NCBI GenBank assembly: GCA_051748565.1
Contig: JBNJHN010000031.1
Location: forward strand, 1-20,163
DNA from: SKPH01 sp051748565
GTDB taxonomy: Bacteria > Bacillota > Dethiobacteria > DTU022
Direction: 5' to 3'
Length of the DNA stretch: 20,163 nt
A program made the position numbers and the translations under genes. The notes beneath the pieces were generated by a model. It searched no databases and was not told where the DNA came from. It worked only from the letters and a program-made list of their open reading frames with translations. How positions within the stretch are numbered: the stretch's first letter is position 1; every line of letters begins with the position of its first letter. This document shows, piece after piece, positions 8,124 through 14,535 of the stretch.

Positions 8124-8360
8124 TCAGGAAGAGTTCCGACGCCTGGATAAAGTAAGTGGTGATATGGGCGAAGTGTAAACACGGTGGTCTGTAACCACAA
8201 AAGATTTCGGACGATCAGAACTGCATGAGGTTTTTATAGATCTCTTTGAAGCAGAATCAAGAAACTGTTTGTTGACACTTTTATCCTTTAAATCGAGGTT
8301 AAAAATGCCTATTAATTCCCGGTTAAATACAATTTGTGAGCTCCCTATATGCAAAAACAT
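8124..8360 (-). CDS. remB: RemB (YaaB)-like DUF370 regulator
   Basis: A 78-residue protein opening MFLHIGSSQIVFNRELIGIFNLD and containing PKSFVVTDHRVYTSPISPLTL, which aligns by eye with Bacillus RemB/YaaB (extracellular-matrix regulator family, DUF370). In Bacillus, RemA and RemB influence biofilm-matrix genes and RemA binds DNA; RemB's own activity is less clear. The position between the recF side and gyrB is the conserved one for this gene. The ATG at 8360 has GGGGG 6 nt upstream (8367-8371). The C-terminus is short and basic (SRRRNSS). The function in this organism is inferred. Confidence 0.85.
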   Translation of the reverse strand: MFLHIGSSQIVFNRELIGIFNLDLKDKSVNKQFLDSASKRSIKTSCSSDRPKSFVVTDHRVYTSPISPLTLSRRRNSS

Positions 8361-8438
8361 TGCATGCCCCCTTAAGGTTTTTTATTGCTGCATTATTTGG
8401 ATCGCTTTTTCTATACTTTTAATTATTACATATATATA

Positions 8439-8741
8439 TTAGTTTTCCTTCTTTTCTTGAGACTCTATTTTGAAAAAAATATCTTTGACAATATTTCCTC
8501 CCGCAAACTGATTAAGTTTCTTAACCAGGCGGGGCTTTAACATTGACAAGTGGTAAGCCCAAACAGAATCTTTGACAGATACTCTAAGCACTCCACGTGA
8601 TATTGATTCTGCATGAGTTACTTCTGCCAGTTCAGGACCAACAATACAATCCCAGCTTTCAACAAGCAGATATTGCTGATAACCCTGCCAGAGATTATGG
8701 CTTCTTAATAAATTTTCAACTACCTTGCCCACTTTTTTCAC
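8439..8741 (-). CDS. DUF721 (DciA-like) protein
   Basis: A 100-residue protein with the DUF721 pattern: an N-terminal helical part (VGKVVENLLRSHNLWQGYQQYLLVESWDCIVG), then ELAEVTHAESISRGVLRVSVKDSVWAYHLSMLKPRLVKKLNQ. DUF721 includes DciA, the replicative-helicase operator of many bacteria outside the classical DnaC/DnaI users. Small DUF721 proteins next to recF are also found in Bacillota, mostly of unknown function. The start is GTG at 8741 inside the recF end, giving a 26-nt overlap and probable translational coupling. GGGGG at 8752-8756 lies 10 nt ahead. A replication or repair role is suggested by family and neighbours, not shown. Confidence 0.8.
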   Translation of the reverse strand: MKKVGKVVENLLRSHNLWQGYQQYLLVESWDCIVGPELAEVTHAESISRGVLRVSVKDSVWAYHLSMLKPRLVKKLNQFAGGNIVKDIFFKIESQEKKEN

Positions 8742-9849
8742 TTTTAATTTTCCCCCGGTGAACCGTAATTATTTTATGATCTCTGTCCAGGTTATTAACC
8801 AGGTTTTCTACGCCAACGGCTGAAGTAATAAAGCACTGCCCCGTATTATTTTTAAGAAAATCAAGCAGATGCGATTTTCTTTCATCGTCAAATTCGGAAA
8901 ATACATCATCCAGAAGAATAATCGGGCATTCATCATGCTTTTTATTAAAAAGACTGACCTCCGCCATTTTTAAAGCCAGAGCTGCTGTCCTTTTCTGACC
9001 CTGGGATGAATATATTCTAGTATCGTAATCGTTAATCGATATTTTCAAATCATCAAGATGCGGCCCAATTAATGTTGAACCTCTTTTGATCTCCTGATCG
9101 CGTTTGGCCTGTAGTGCTCTACGAAAAGATTCTTTCGTCAGCTGTGAATCTCCGCTTGCTTCTATACTGCTGATATATTCTAAAGATAGATTTTCCCTGG
9201 AATTTGTCATCTGATTAAAAAAGAGATACGCCTCTTTTTCCAACTCCCCGATCATCCCAAGCCTGTAATGGATGATACTGCTGCCCAATGCTATAAGAGA
9301 TTGATCCCAGGGTTCGAGAAGATTATTGATCCTGGGATGGTTATACTTATCTTTCAGTAATTGATTGCGTTGTTGTAAAACCCTCTGATAGGCTCTTAAT
9401 TCCTTAAAATAGACAGGGCTTAACCGGGATGCTTCCAGGTTAAGAAAGCGCCGGCGAATTGAAGGGCCTTCCTTAATGATTTGAAGATCGTCAGGGCTAA
9501 ATACAACCACAGGAAATTGCTGCAGATTATCATAACGTTTAACCGGATTATTATTGATTATAACTTTGAGCTGCCCATTTTGACGATAGCTGATCTGAAC
9601 TTCATTTTTAAAATCATTTTTAATAAAACTACCCTTTAGGTAAAAAAAACGATCTTCCCAGTGGGCCAATTCCTGATCCCGGTTTGTGCGAAAAGATCGT
9701 GTTACTGATAGGTAATATATGGATTCCAGGAGATTGCTTTTTCCCTGTGCATTCTCGCCGATAATTATATTAAGGCGGGGATGAAAATGCATGTACTGAT
9801 GCCGATAGTTACGAAATCCCTTGATCAGTAAACTATCTATATATAACAA
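8716..9849 (-). CDS. recF: DNA replication and repair protein RecF
   Basis: This SMC-like ATPase of 377 residues helps load RecA at single-strand gaps with RecO and RecR. It has Walker A GENAQGKSN at residues 31-39, the ABC-type signature SSQGQKRTAALALKMAEV and Walker B IILLDDVFSEFDDERK. An in-frame ATG at 9864 would add five residues but has no ribosome-binding site. The TTG at 9849 has GGGGG 8 nt upstream and gives LYIDSLLIKGFRNY near the N-terminus, as is usual for RecF, so I prefer it. The gene follows dnaN closely, without the S4-domain gene (yaaA/rlbA) that often separates them, and overlaps the DUF721 gene at its 3' end. Confidence 0.93.
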   Translation of the reverse strand: MLYIDSLLIKGFRNYRHQYMHFHPRLNIIIGENAQGKSNLLESIYYLSVTRSFRTNRDQELAHWEDRFFYLKGSFIKNDFKNEVQISYRQNGQLKVIINNNPVKRYDNLQQFPVVVFSPDDLQIIKEGPSIRRRFLNLEASRLSPVYFKELRAYQRVLQQRNQLLKDKYNHPRINNLLEPWDQSLIALGSSIIHYRLGMIGELEKEAYLFFNQMTNSRENLSLEYISSIEASGDSQLTKESFRRALQAKRDQEIKRGSTLIGPHLDDLKISINDYDTRIYSSQGQKRTAALALKMAEVSLFNKKHDECPIILLDDVFSEFDDERKSHLLDFLKNNTGQCFITSAVGVENLVNNLDRDHKIITVHRGKIKSEKSGQGS

Positions 9850-9870
9850 AAATGCTGCCCCCATAAACTA

Positions 9871-10980
9871 TTAATTGATTTTTTTGATTGGTAAAACAAG
9901 ATAAAGGTAACTTTGATCATCAATTAATCTAAAAATAAGGGGCCCCCCTTCACCATGAAAATCTATTATTACTTTTTGATCGTCTAATATTTTTAAAATG
10001 TCCAGGAAAAAGCGGGTATTGACAAAAAGTTCGAGAGCTTCCCCTTCCTGCTCTACAGGTAAAATTTCTTCCATACTTCCCTGCTGCCCGGTTACCTTAA
10101 CCTCAAGCTGTTCATCTCTCACAATAATATTTACGGCCTGGTTTTTCCCTTCTGCCAGCAATGCAGCGCGGCTGATTGTATCCTCAAGTAATTTTCTATC
10201 TATAATTACACGGGTCTTATATACGCTGGGAATAACACCACTGACATCAGGATACTTTTCTTCAAGCAATCTTGATGCAAAATAAATATCATCAAGTTGA
10301 AACGCAAGAATTTTATCTTCATTAAGAATGGAAATGTTTGTATCATTGTCACCTAATATGCGCAGCAGCTCCCGCATTGCCCTGGCCGGTACCAAAGATT
10401 TTTTTTCATCAAAATGCCAGCTATCATCCTTAATATCTTTAATGACAAGACGATAAGTATCTGATGCAGTCAGCGAAAAATTTTTTTCTTTAAAAGAAAA
10501 TAATATACCATTAAATGCCGGACGGGTTTCTTCATTAGATGCTGCAAATAAAACTGTTTTAAGGATTTTTTTAAATTTAGCCTGCTCAAGTAAAAAATCT
10601 GACTTAAAGCCCGATTGGCCTTCAAATGAGGTCGGGTAATCTTCCGGATCTGATCCATATAGATGAAATTGGGCTGTACCACCTCTGATGTCCAGTCGAA
10701 AATTATCCCAGTTTATATCTATACTAACCTCAGGGGTTGGAAAATAACGCATAATATCAACTATTTTGGGTGGCAGTAATATTTTTCCTGTATCGCTGCC
10801 ATCATAATCCATTTTAGCTTTAATAAAAATTTCAAGGTTAGTGGATGAAAAGGTCAGACAATCGTGATCTACTTCGAGTAAAATATTACTGATAACTGGA
10901 ATTGTTGAACGAACAGGTAACGCTTTTTCTACTATTTCCAGGCAATTTGTTAACTGGCTTGCATTGGTAGATATATGCAT
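9871..10980 (-). CDS. dnaN: DNA polymerase III beta subunit (sliding clamp)
   Basis: A 369-residue protein with the three-domain clamp pattern. The N-terminus contains NCLEIVEKALPVRSTIPVISNILLEV, a middle segment has ETRPAFNGILFSFKEKNFSLTASDTYRL, and the C-terminus ends in YLYLVLPIKKIN. The dimeric ring encircles DNA, tethers polymerase III and recruits many partners through its hydrophobic cleft. The ATG at 10980 has GAGGTG upstream. The gene lies 266 nt downstream of dnaA across the AT-rich unwinding region, as in Bacillus, and 21 nt before the chosen recF start. Length is normal. Confidence 0.96.
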   Translation of the reverse strand: MHISTNASQLTNCLEIVEKALPVRSTIPVISNILLEVDHDCLTFSSTNLEIFIKAKMDYDGSDTGKILLPPKIVDIMRYFPTPEVSIDINWDNFRLDIRGGTAQFHLYGSDPEDYPTSFEGQSGFKSDFLLEQAKFKKILKTVLFAASNEETRPAFNGILFSFKEKNFSLTASDTYRLVIKDIKDDSWHFDEKKSLVPARAMRELLRILGDNDTNISILNEDKILAFQLDDIYFASRLLEEKYPDVSGVIPSVYKTRVIIDRKLLEDTISRAALLAEGKNQAVNIIVRDEQLEVKVTGQQGSMEEILPVEQEGEALELFVNTRFFLDILKILDDQKVIIDFHGEGGPLIFRLIDDQSYLYLVLPIKKIN

Positions 10981-11132
10981 ACCTTAGCACCTCGTTTCAA
11001 AATATGCATTTTTATTTTTATTAAAATAGTTATTAACAACATAATAATTAAATTTATATATATATATATAAGATGTCATAATAATAAGGGTTGTGCATAT
11101 TGTTAGTAAAACAATAATGTTCTAATGAATGG

Positions 11133-11153
11133 CCGGTCCGAACCGGTTTTTTT
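11133..11153 (+). other. Terminator-like hairpin abutting the consensus DnaA box
   Basis: CCGGT (11133-11137) and ACCGG (11142-11146) form a 5-bp stem, extendable by two G-T pairs, with loop CCGA. Seven T residues (11147-11153) follow on the plus strand. In this direction it would stop transcription heading into the dnaA 3' end from the opposite side. In the dnaA direction the T-tract is missing, so it is not a normal dnaA terminator. The T run ends at the first base of the perfect DnaA box. Confidence 0.45.
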
Positions 11154-11161
11154 GTGGATAA
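11153..11161 (-). promoter_or_regulatory. Consensus DnaA box
   Basis: TGTGGATAA on the plus strand is TTATCCACA on the minus strand, an exact match to the consensus and the only exact copy I found in the window. It lies 86 nt downstream of the dnaA stop and on the unwinding side of oriC. Confidence 0.9.
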
Positions 11162-11246
11162 ACTCTTAATTCATATGTTTAAAAAAAAGAATAACTTAAT
11201 AAAAATTATAAGTCTTCGTTCCAAACACAGCTTATTAACAGGTTTA

Positions 11247-12626
11247 TCAGGAGTTATCCAGTATATTATTTTTGATCATTTCAAGACGATTTTTAAAGTC
11301 ACTATTATTGACAATCAAAGCATCAATTTTTTTAAAAGCATGCAGCACTGTAGTGTGGTCTCTGCCACCGAATTCATTACCAATTTTAGGCAGCGATAAA
11401 TCTGTAAGCATGCGGCAAAGGTACATAGCAATTTGTCTAGTCAAAGCAATATCCTGTGTTCTTTTTTTTGATAAAATATCTTCCGGCTTGAGATTGAAAT
11501 TGTCAGCTGTTGCTTCAATTATTCCTTTGACCGTAATATTTTTCTGGCGGGTGAAAATGATATCCTGCAGGGCAGCTTCAGTTAGTTCCAGTGTGACCGG
11601 GCATTCTGATAGAGAAGCATAAGCGACTATACGAATTAATGCGCCTTCCAACTCACGGATGTTGGTAATTACTTTGCCTGCGATATATTGAATTACATGT
11701 TCTGGAATATCAATACCATCGGAAAGAGCTTTTTTCTTGAGAATTGCTGTTCTTGTTTCCAAATCCGGAGTCTGAAGATCGGTGATTAAGCCCCACTCGA
11801 AACGGGAACGCAAACGATCTTCAAGCGTAGGTATCTCCTTTGGTGGGCGATCACTGGAAATGATAATTTGCTTATTGTTATCATGGAGGGCATTAAAAGT
11901 GTGAAAAAATTCTTCCTGGGTTTGCTCTTTGCCGGCTAAAAACTGGATGTCGTCTATTAATAAGATGTCCATATTGCGGTACTTGTTTCTAAATTCAAGG
12001 GTTTTATTATCTCGAATAGCATTAATAAATTCATTAGTGAATTTTTCTGAAGAAAAATAAAAAACACTTGAAAAGTCATGATTTAACAATGAATACTGTC
12101 CAATTGCGTGCAGGAGGTGTGTTTTACCCAGCCCAACACCACCGTATATAAAGAGAGGGTTATAAGCCCGGGCGGGGCTCTCTGCAACTGCAAGTGAAGC
12201 GGCATGGGAAAGGCGGTTGCAAGCGCCTACCACAAAAGTATCGAAGGTATAACGGGGATTAAAGCTTGAAATATACTTATTTTTAAAGTGATTTTCGTTA
12301 TTGTGTGAAGATGTAAAATCCTCAGATTGATTAAATTCCTGGCCAAGGACTTCAACATCAGGGGTATCCTGAAATTCGGAAGTAACAACAAAGGTGACCT
12401 GGTGATCGTCATCGGTTATCTCCTTTAAAGCTTTCATAATTTGGTTACGATATCTGCTTTCAAACCATTCTTTAGTAAAATCATTGGGAACTTCAATGAC
12501 CAGGCAGCGTTTTTCGAGAGAAACAGGTTTAGTTAAATTAAACCAGGTTTCAAAACTTGGTTTGTTCAAGTCCTTACTCAATTCATTTAATGTAAGCTGC
12601 CAAATTTCATTAAGTTGGCTGTTCAC
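11247..12626 (-). CDS. dnaA: Chromosomal replication initiator protein DnaA
   Basis: This 459-residue protein carries all four DnaA domains. The N-terminal helicase-interaction domain has EIWQLTLNELSKDLNKPSFETWF, followed by a variable, Asn-rich linker at about residues 85-120. The AAA+ domain has Walker A GGVGLGKT (162-169) and Walker B LLIDD (222-226). The C-terminal DNA-binding domain has GGRDHTTVLHA (420-430). It binds DnaA boxes and opens the origin. The start is GTG at 12626 with GGGGG at 12634-12638, 7 nt ahead, and gives the standard family N-terminus. The gene is flanked by box-containing gaps on both sides, which implies autoregulation as well as an origin function. The sequence is intact. 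Confidence 0.98.
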   Translation of the reverse strand: MNSQLNEIWQLTLNELSKDLNKPSFETWFNLTKPVSLEKRCLVIEVPNDFTKEWFESRYRNQIMKALKEITDDDHQVTFVVTSEFQDTPDVEVLGQEFNQSEDFTSSHNNENHFKNKYISSFNPRYTFDTFVVGACNRLSHAASLAVAESPARAYNPLFIYGGVGLGKTHLLHAIGQYSLLNHDFSSVFYFSSEKFTNEFINAIRDNKTLEFRNKYRNMDILLIDDIQFLAGKEQTQEEFFHTFNALHDNNKQIIISSDRPPKEIPTLEDRLRSRFEWGLITDLQTPDLETRTAILKKKALSDGIDIPEHVIQYIAGKVITNIRELEGALIRIVAYASLSECPVTLELTEAALQDIIFTRQKNITVKGIIEATADNFNLKPEDILSKKRTQDIALTRQIAMYLCRMLTDLSLPKIGNEFGGRDHTTVLHAFKKIDALIVNNSDFKNRLEMIKNNILDNS

Positions 12627-12661
12627 CTGAAAACCCCCGATATGAAAAGGTAAGGACTGGC

Positions 12662-12693
12662 TGAGTTATTAACATAAAAATGAGTTATTAACA
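12662..12693 (+). repeat. Tandem TGAGTTATTAACA pair
   Basis: The 13-mer TGAGTTATTAACA occurs exactly at 12662-12674 and 12681-12693, an offset of 19 nt, about two helical turns. It is immediately upstream of dnaA. The repeat is visible in the sequence; DnaA binding is a guess from its TTATTAACA core. Confidence 0.7.
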
Positions 12694-12775
12694 AAAACTG
12701 TGGAAAACTCTGTTTTTTTGGGACAAAAACAAGCTTCTGATAAAAACATATTAACAGATCTTGCTCTTATCTGCA
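12662..12775. promoter_or_regulatory. Upstream DnaA-box cluster (dnaA-rpmH gap), second part of oriC
   Basis: The 264-nt gap between the divergent dnaA and rpmH genes contains several box-like nonamers. TTTTCCACA on the minus strand (12707-12699) matches eight of nine positions. TTATTAACA lies at 12666-12674 and 12685-12693, and TTATCTGCA at 12767-12775 matches seven of nine. A further ATATTAACA is at 12748-12756. The dnaA promoter should also lie here, but I see no convincing -35/-10 pair on the minus strand. This fits the incompatibility/autoregulatory box cluster found upstream of dnaA in Bacillus-type bipartite origins. Confidence 0.65.
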
Positions 12776-12826
12776 AAGGAAAGATTTTTACATTTTCATC
12801 TGCCTTAATAAAAAACTATAGTTTTC

Positions 12827-12856
12827 TTGACATGCTCACTTTTATTACTGTATAAT
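12827..12856 (+). promoter_or_regulatory. Sigma-A promoter for rpmH
   Basis: The -35 TTGACA (12827-12832) and -10 TATAAT (12851-12856) are both perfect, with an 18-nt spacer. Transcription would begin near 12863, about 28 nt before rpmH. It is the strongest promoter match I saw in the window and should drive rpmH-rnpA and probably the genes beyond. Confidence 0.88.
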
Positions 12857-12890
12857 TTCCGTAATCTCAAAGAAACATGAAAGGTTAAAG

Positions 12891-13025
12891 ATGAAAAGAA
12901 CTTATCAACCCAAAAAGCGAAAAAGAAAAAGAGTGCACGGATTTTTAAAAAGAATGAGTACCCAGGCGGGAAGAAGGGTTATTAAAAGACGACGGCAAAG
13001 AATGAGAAAGAAAATTAGTGCTTGA
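12891..13025 (+). CDS. rpmH: 50S ribosomal protein L34
   Basis: A 44-residue, extremely basic protein: MKRTYQPKKRKRKRVHGFLK followed by RMSTQAGRRVIKRRRQRMRKKISA. This is the complete L34 sequence pattern (KRTYQP, HGF..RM.T..GR.V...RR..GR-like). It sits in the large ribosomal subunit. AAAGG upstream is a modest ribosome-binding site, and the strong promoter lies about 40 nt upstream. It overlaps the rnpA reading frame by 8 nt if rnpA starts at its GTG. The place between dnaA and rnpA, reading away from dnaA, is conserved in most bacteria. Confidence 0.97.
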   Translation: MKRTYQPKKRKRKRVHGFLKRMSTQAGRRVIKRRRQRMRKKISA

Positions 13026-13374
13026 TGCAATTGATGCGATGCACAGGTTGAAAAAAAATTGGGACTTTAAGAGAGTTTACCGCTATGGCAGGACGGTTGT
13101 ATCACGAAATATCGTCCTTTATTACTGTCCGAATTTGCTTACTTATAATCGAATCGGGTTTTCAATTAGCAAAAAAGTTGGTAAAAGTGTTGTCCGGAAT
13201 AAAATCAAAAGAACTTACAGAGAGGCTTTTTTAAAGGTGGAAGAGAACCTTTGTAAAGGTTATGATTTTATTTTGATTGCACGAAAGCCGGCAGCAGATA
13301 TTTCTTTTCAAGAAGCTTGCAAGGAGCTGCATAACCTTTGTCGGAAAAAGCAATTGTTTTTAAAAGAACAATGA
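13018..13374 (+). CDS. rnpA: Ribonuclease P protein component
   Basis: A basic protein of 118 residues that partners the RNase P RNA in maturing tRNA 5' ends. MHRLKKNWDFKRVYRYG and the central GFSISKKVGKSVVRNKIKRTYREAF (the RNR-type motif, here RNKIKR) identify the family. Two starts are possible. GTG 13018 overlaps rpmH and would be coupled to it. ATG 13039 gives MHRLKKNWDF, the N-terminus closest to the family norm. Neither has a clear ribosome-binding site, which favours coupling to rpmH. The 3' end overlaps yidD by 4 nt. Confidence 0.93.
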   Translation: MLDAIDAMHRLKKNWDFKRVYRYGRTVVSRNIVLYYCPNLLTYNRIGFSISKKVGKSVVRNKIKRTYREAFLKVEENLCKGYDFILIARKPAADISFQEACKELHNLCRKKQLFLKEQ

Positions 13375-13601
13375 AAATATCGGAGCGCCTTGTGACCAAG
13401 CTATGTTTGGCGTTGATAAGTTTTTACAGGGTATTTTTATCTCCAATTAAACCTCAGGTATGCCGTTTTTATCCTTCTTGCTCGCAATATACATACGATG
13501 CATTGCAAAGATATGGTTTTAAAAGAGGTCTTGTAATGGGGTTTAAAAGAATTTTGCGCTGCCATCCTTTTAGCCCGGGTGGATACCACCCTGTCGAGTA
13601 G
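13371..13601 (+). CDS. yidD: Membrane protein insertion efficiency factor YidD
   Basis: A 76-residue protein with the family core QVCRFYPSCSQYTYDALQRYGFKRGLVMGFKRILRCHPFSPGGYHPV. The N-terminal helix (LVTKLCLALISFYRVFLSPIKP) is amphipathic or membrane-associated. YidD assists YidC-dependent insertion of membrane proteins. The frame is open upstream to 13338, but ATG 13371 overlaps the rnpA stop (ATGA) and gives the normal size, so I use it. It is the conserved gene between rnpA and yidC. Confidence 0.92.
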   Translation: MKISERLVTKLCLALISFYRVFLSPIKPQVCRFYPSCSQYTYDALQRYGFKRGLVMGFKRILRCHPFSPGGYHPVE

Positions 13602-13623
13602 CATGATTGTAGGAGGCGACTAA

Positions 13624-14535
13624 ATGATTGATGCAATTGCCGAAGTATTCAGTGTGCTTATCAGCTTCATCTACGGCTATATTCCAAATTTTGGCATCGC
13701 CATTATCATTATGACCTTAATGGTTAAGCTGGTAACTTTTCCACTTAATAATAAACAGATTAAATCGGCGAAAAAAATGCAGATTCTACAGCCGGAAATG
13801 AAAAAGATTCAGAATAAGTATAAGGATGACAAAGAGAAGCAAAACAAGGCTGTTCAGGAGTTTATGAAAGAAAATAATATGAACCCACTGGCCGGCTGCT
13901 TGCCCTTACTGGTCCAATTCCCGGTATTAATCGGAGTCTTCCGCCTTTTAAGAGAGCCGGATCTCTTCCTTGATATGGAAGTAATAAACCCGTACCTGTT
14001 TCAATCCTCAGAAACGATCAACCTGCTAAGCCTTCCAATGACCACTTTGAGTTTGGAAAGTTTTATAAGTGAAATAAGTATTTATTATATATTCCCTTTG
14101 ATTGCCGGTGCTACAACTTATTTATATTCAAAAATGTCTATGCCTGCTGACAGCAGCCAGAAAATGCTTATGTATATGATGCCGGCTATGATCACGGTAT
14201 TCAGTTTCACTTTTCCTGTGGGTTTGGTTATATACTGGACAATGAATAATATCTTTTCCATTGGTCAGCACAAATTTATCACTTCAATGGATAACGCCAA
14301 GGAAGAACTTAAGGAAGATATTAAGGTTGACACCAAAGCAGAGTTAAAGGAAAAAAAAGAAAAGGGAGAAAAAGGTTCCGGTAAAAAAGAAAAAGACAGT
14401 AAAGAAGATCCTTTAACACGGAAGTTAAAGGAAGAGGAACACCTTACTGTAAAGCCTTCAAACACAAAGAGCGAAAGTGAACCCGAAACCAAAAGAACTA
14501 AACCAAAAGGGAAAAAAGGAAAGGGTAAGAAATGA
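13624..14535 (+). CDS. yidC: Membrane protein insertase YidC (Oxa1 family)
   Basis: A 303-residue insertase with the Oxa1/YidC core. The first transmembrane helix (FGIAIIIMTLMVKLVTFPLNN) carries the groove-type positive residue, followed by the cytoplasmic hairpin (QILQPEMKKIQNKYKDDKEKQNKAVQEFMKENNMNP) and then LAGCLPLLVQFPVLIGVFRLL. Further segments at about residues 150-165 and 180-205 complete the fold. There is no long periplasmic domain, as expected for a Gram-positive type. I see no lipobox cysteine at the N-terminus. The last 80 residues or so are strongly Lys/Glu-rich and end KGKKGKGKK, a probable ribosome-contacting tail of unusual length. A good AGGAGG precedes the ATG. The end overlaps jag by 4 nt. 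Confidence 0.95.
   Translation: MIDAIAEVFSVLISFIYGYIPNFGIAIIIMTLMVKLVTFPLNNKQIKSAKKMQILQPEMKKIQNKYKDDKEKQNKAVQEFMKENNMNPLAGCLPLLVQFPVLIGVFRLLREPDLFLDMEVINPYLFQSSETINLLSLPMTTLSLESFISEISIYYIFPLIAGATTYLYSKMSMPADSSQKMLMYMMPAMITVFSFTFPVGLVIYWTMNNIFSIGQHKFITSMDNAKEELKEDIKVDTKAELKEKKEKGEKGSGKKEKDSKEDPLTRKLKEEEHLTVKPSNTKSESEPETKRTKPKGKKGKGKK

Larger units (their letters stand above)
11030..11161. other. oriC, unwinding side (dnaA-dnaN gap)
   Basis: This 132-nt stretch holds the parts of a bacterial unwinding element. In the dnaA reading direction the order is: the perfect DnaA box TTATCCACA (11161-11153), a second box ATATGCACA (11100-11092, seven of nine matches), a CCC cluster (11090-11088), three TTA trinucleotides (11087-11079) that fit DnaA-trios, then a (TA)8 run (11070-11055) in very AT-rich DNA. 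TTATTAACA at 11030-11038 may be another weak box. This corresponds to the DnaA box, GC cluster and DnaA-trio arrangement described for Bacillus. The sequence match is direct; origin activity is inferred from it and from the gene context. Confidence 0.85.

Noticed and set aside
8106..8150. CCAGGC...GCCTGG inverted repeat at the remB end as a terminator
   Set aside because: The 6-bp stem encloses a long loop, overlaps coding sequence and lacks a T-tract.
11247..11262. TTATCCAGT at the dnaA 3' end as a DnaA box
   Set aside because: The two terminal mismatches fall in the conserved ACA end and the bases are coding; kept out of the box list.
12902..12910. TTATCAACC in rpmH as a DnaA box
   Set aside because: It is inside conserved L34 coding sequence (TYQP codons), so the match is explained by the protein.
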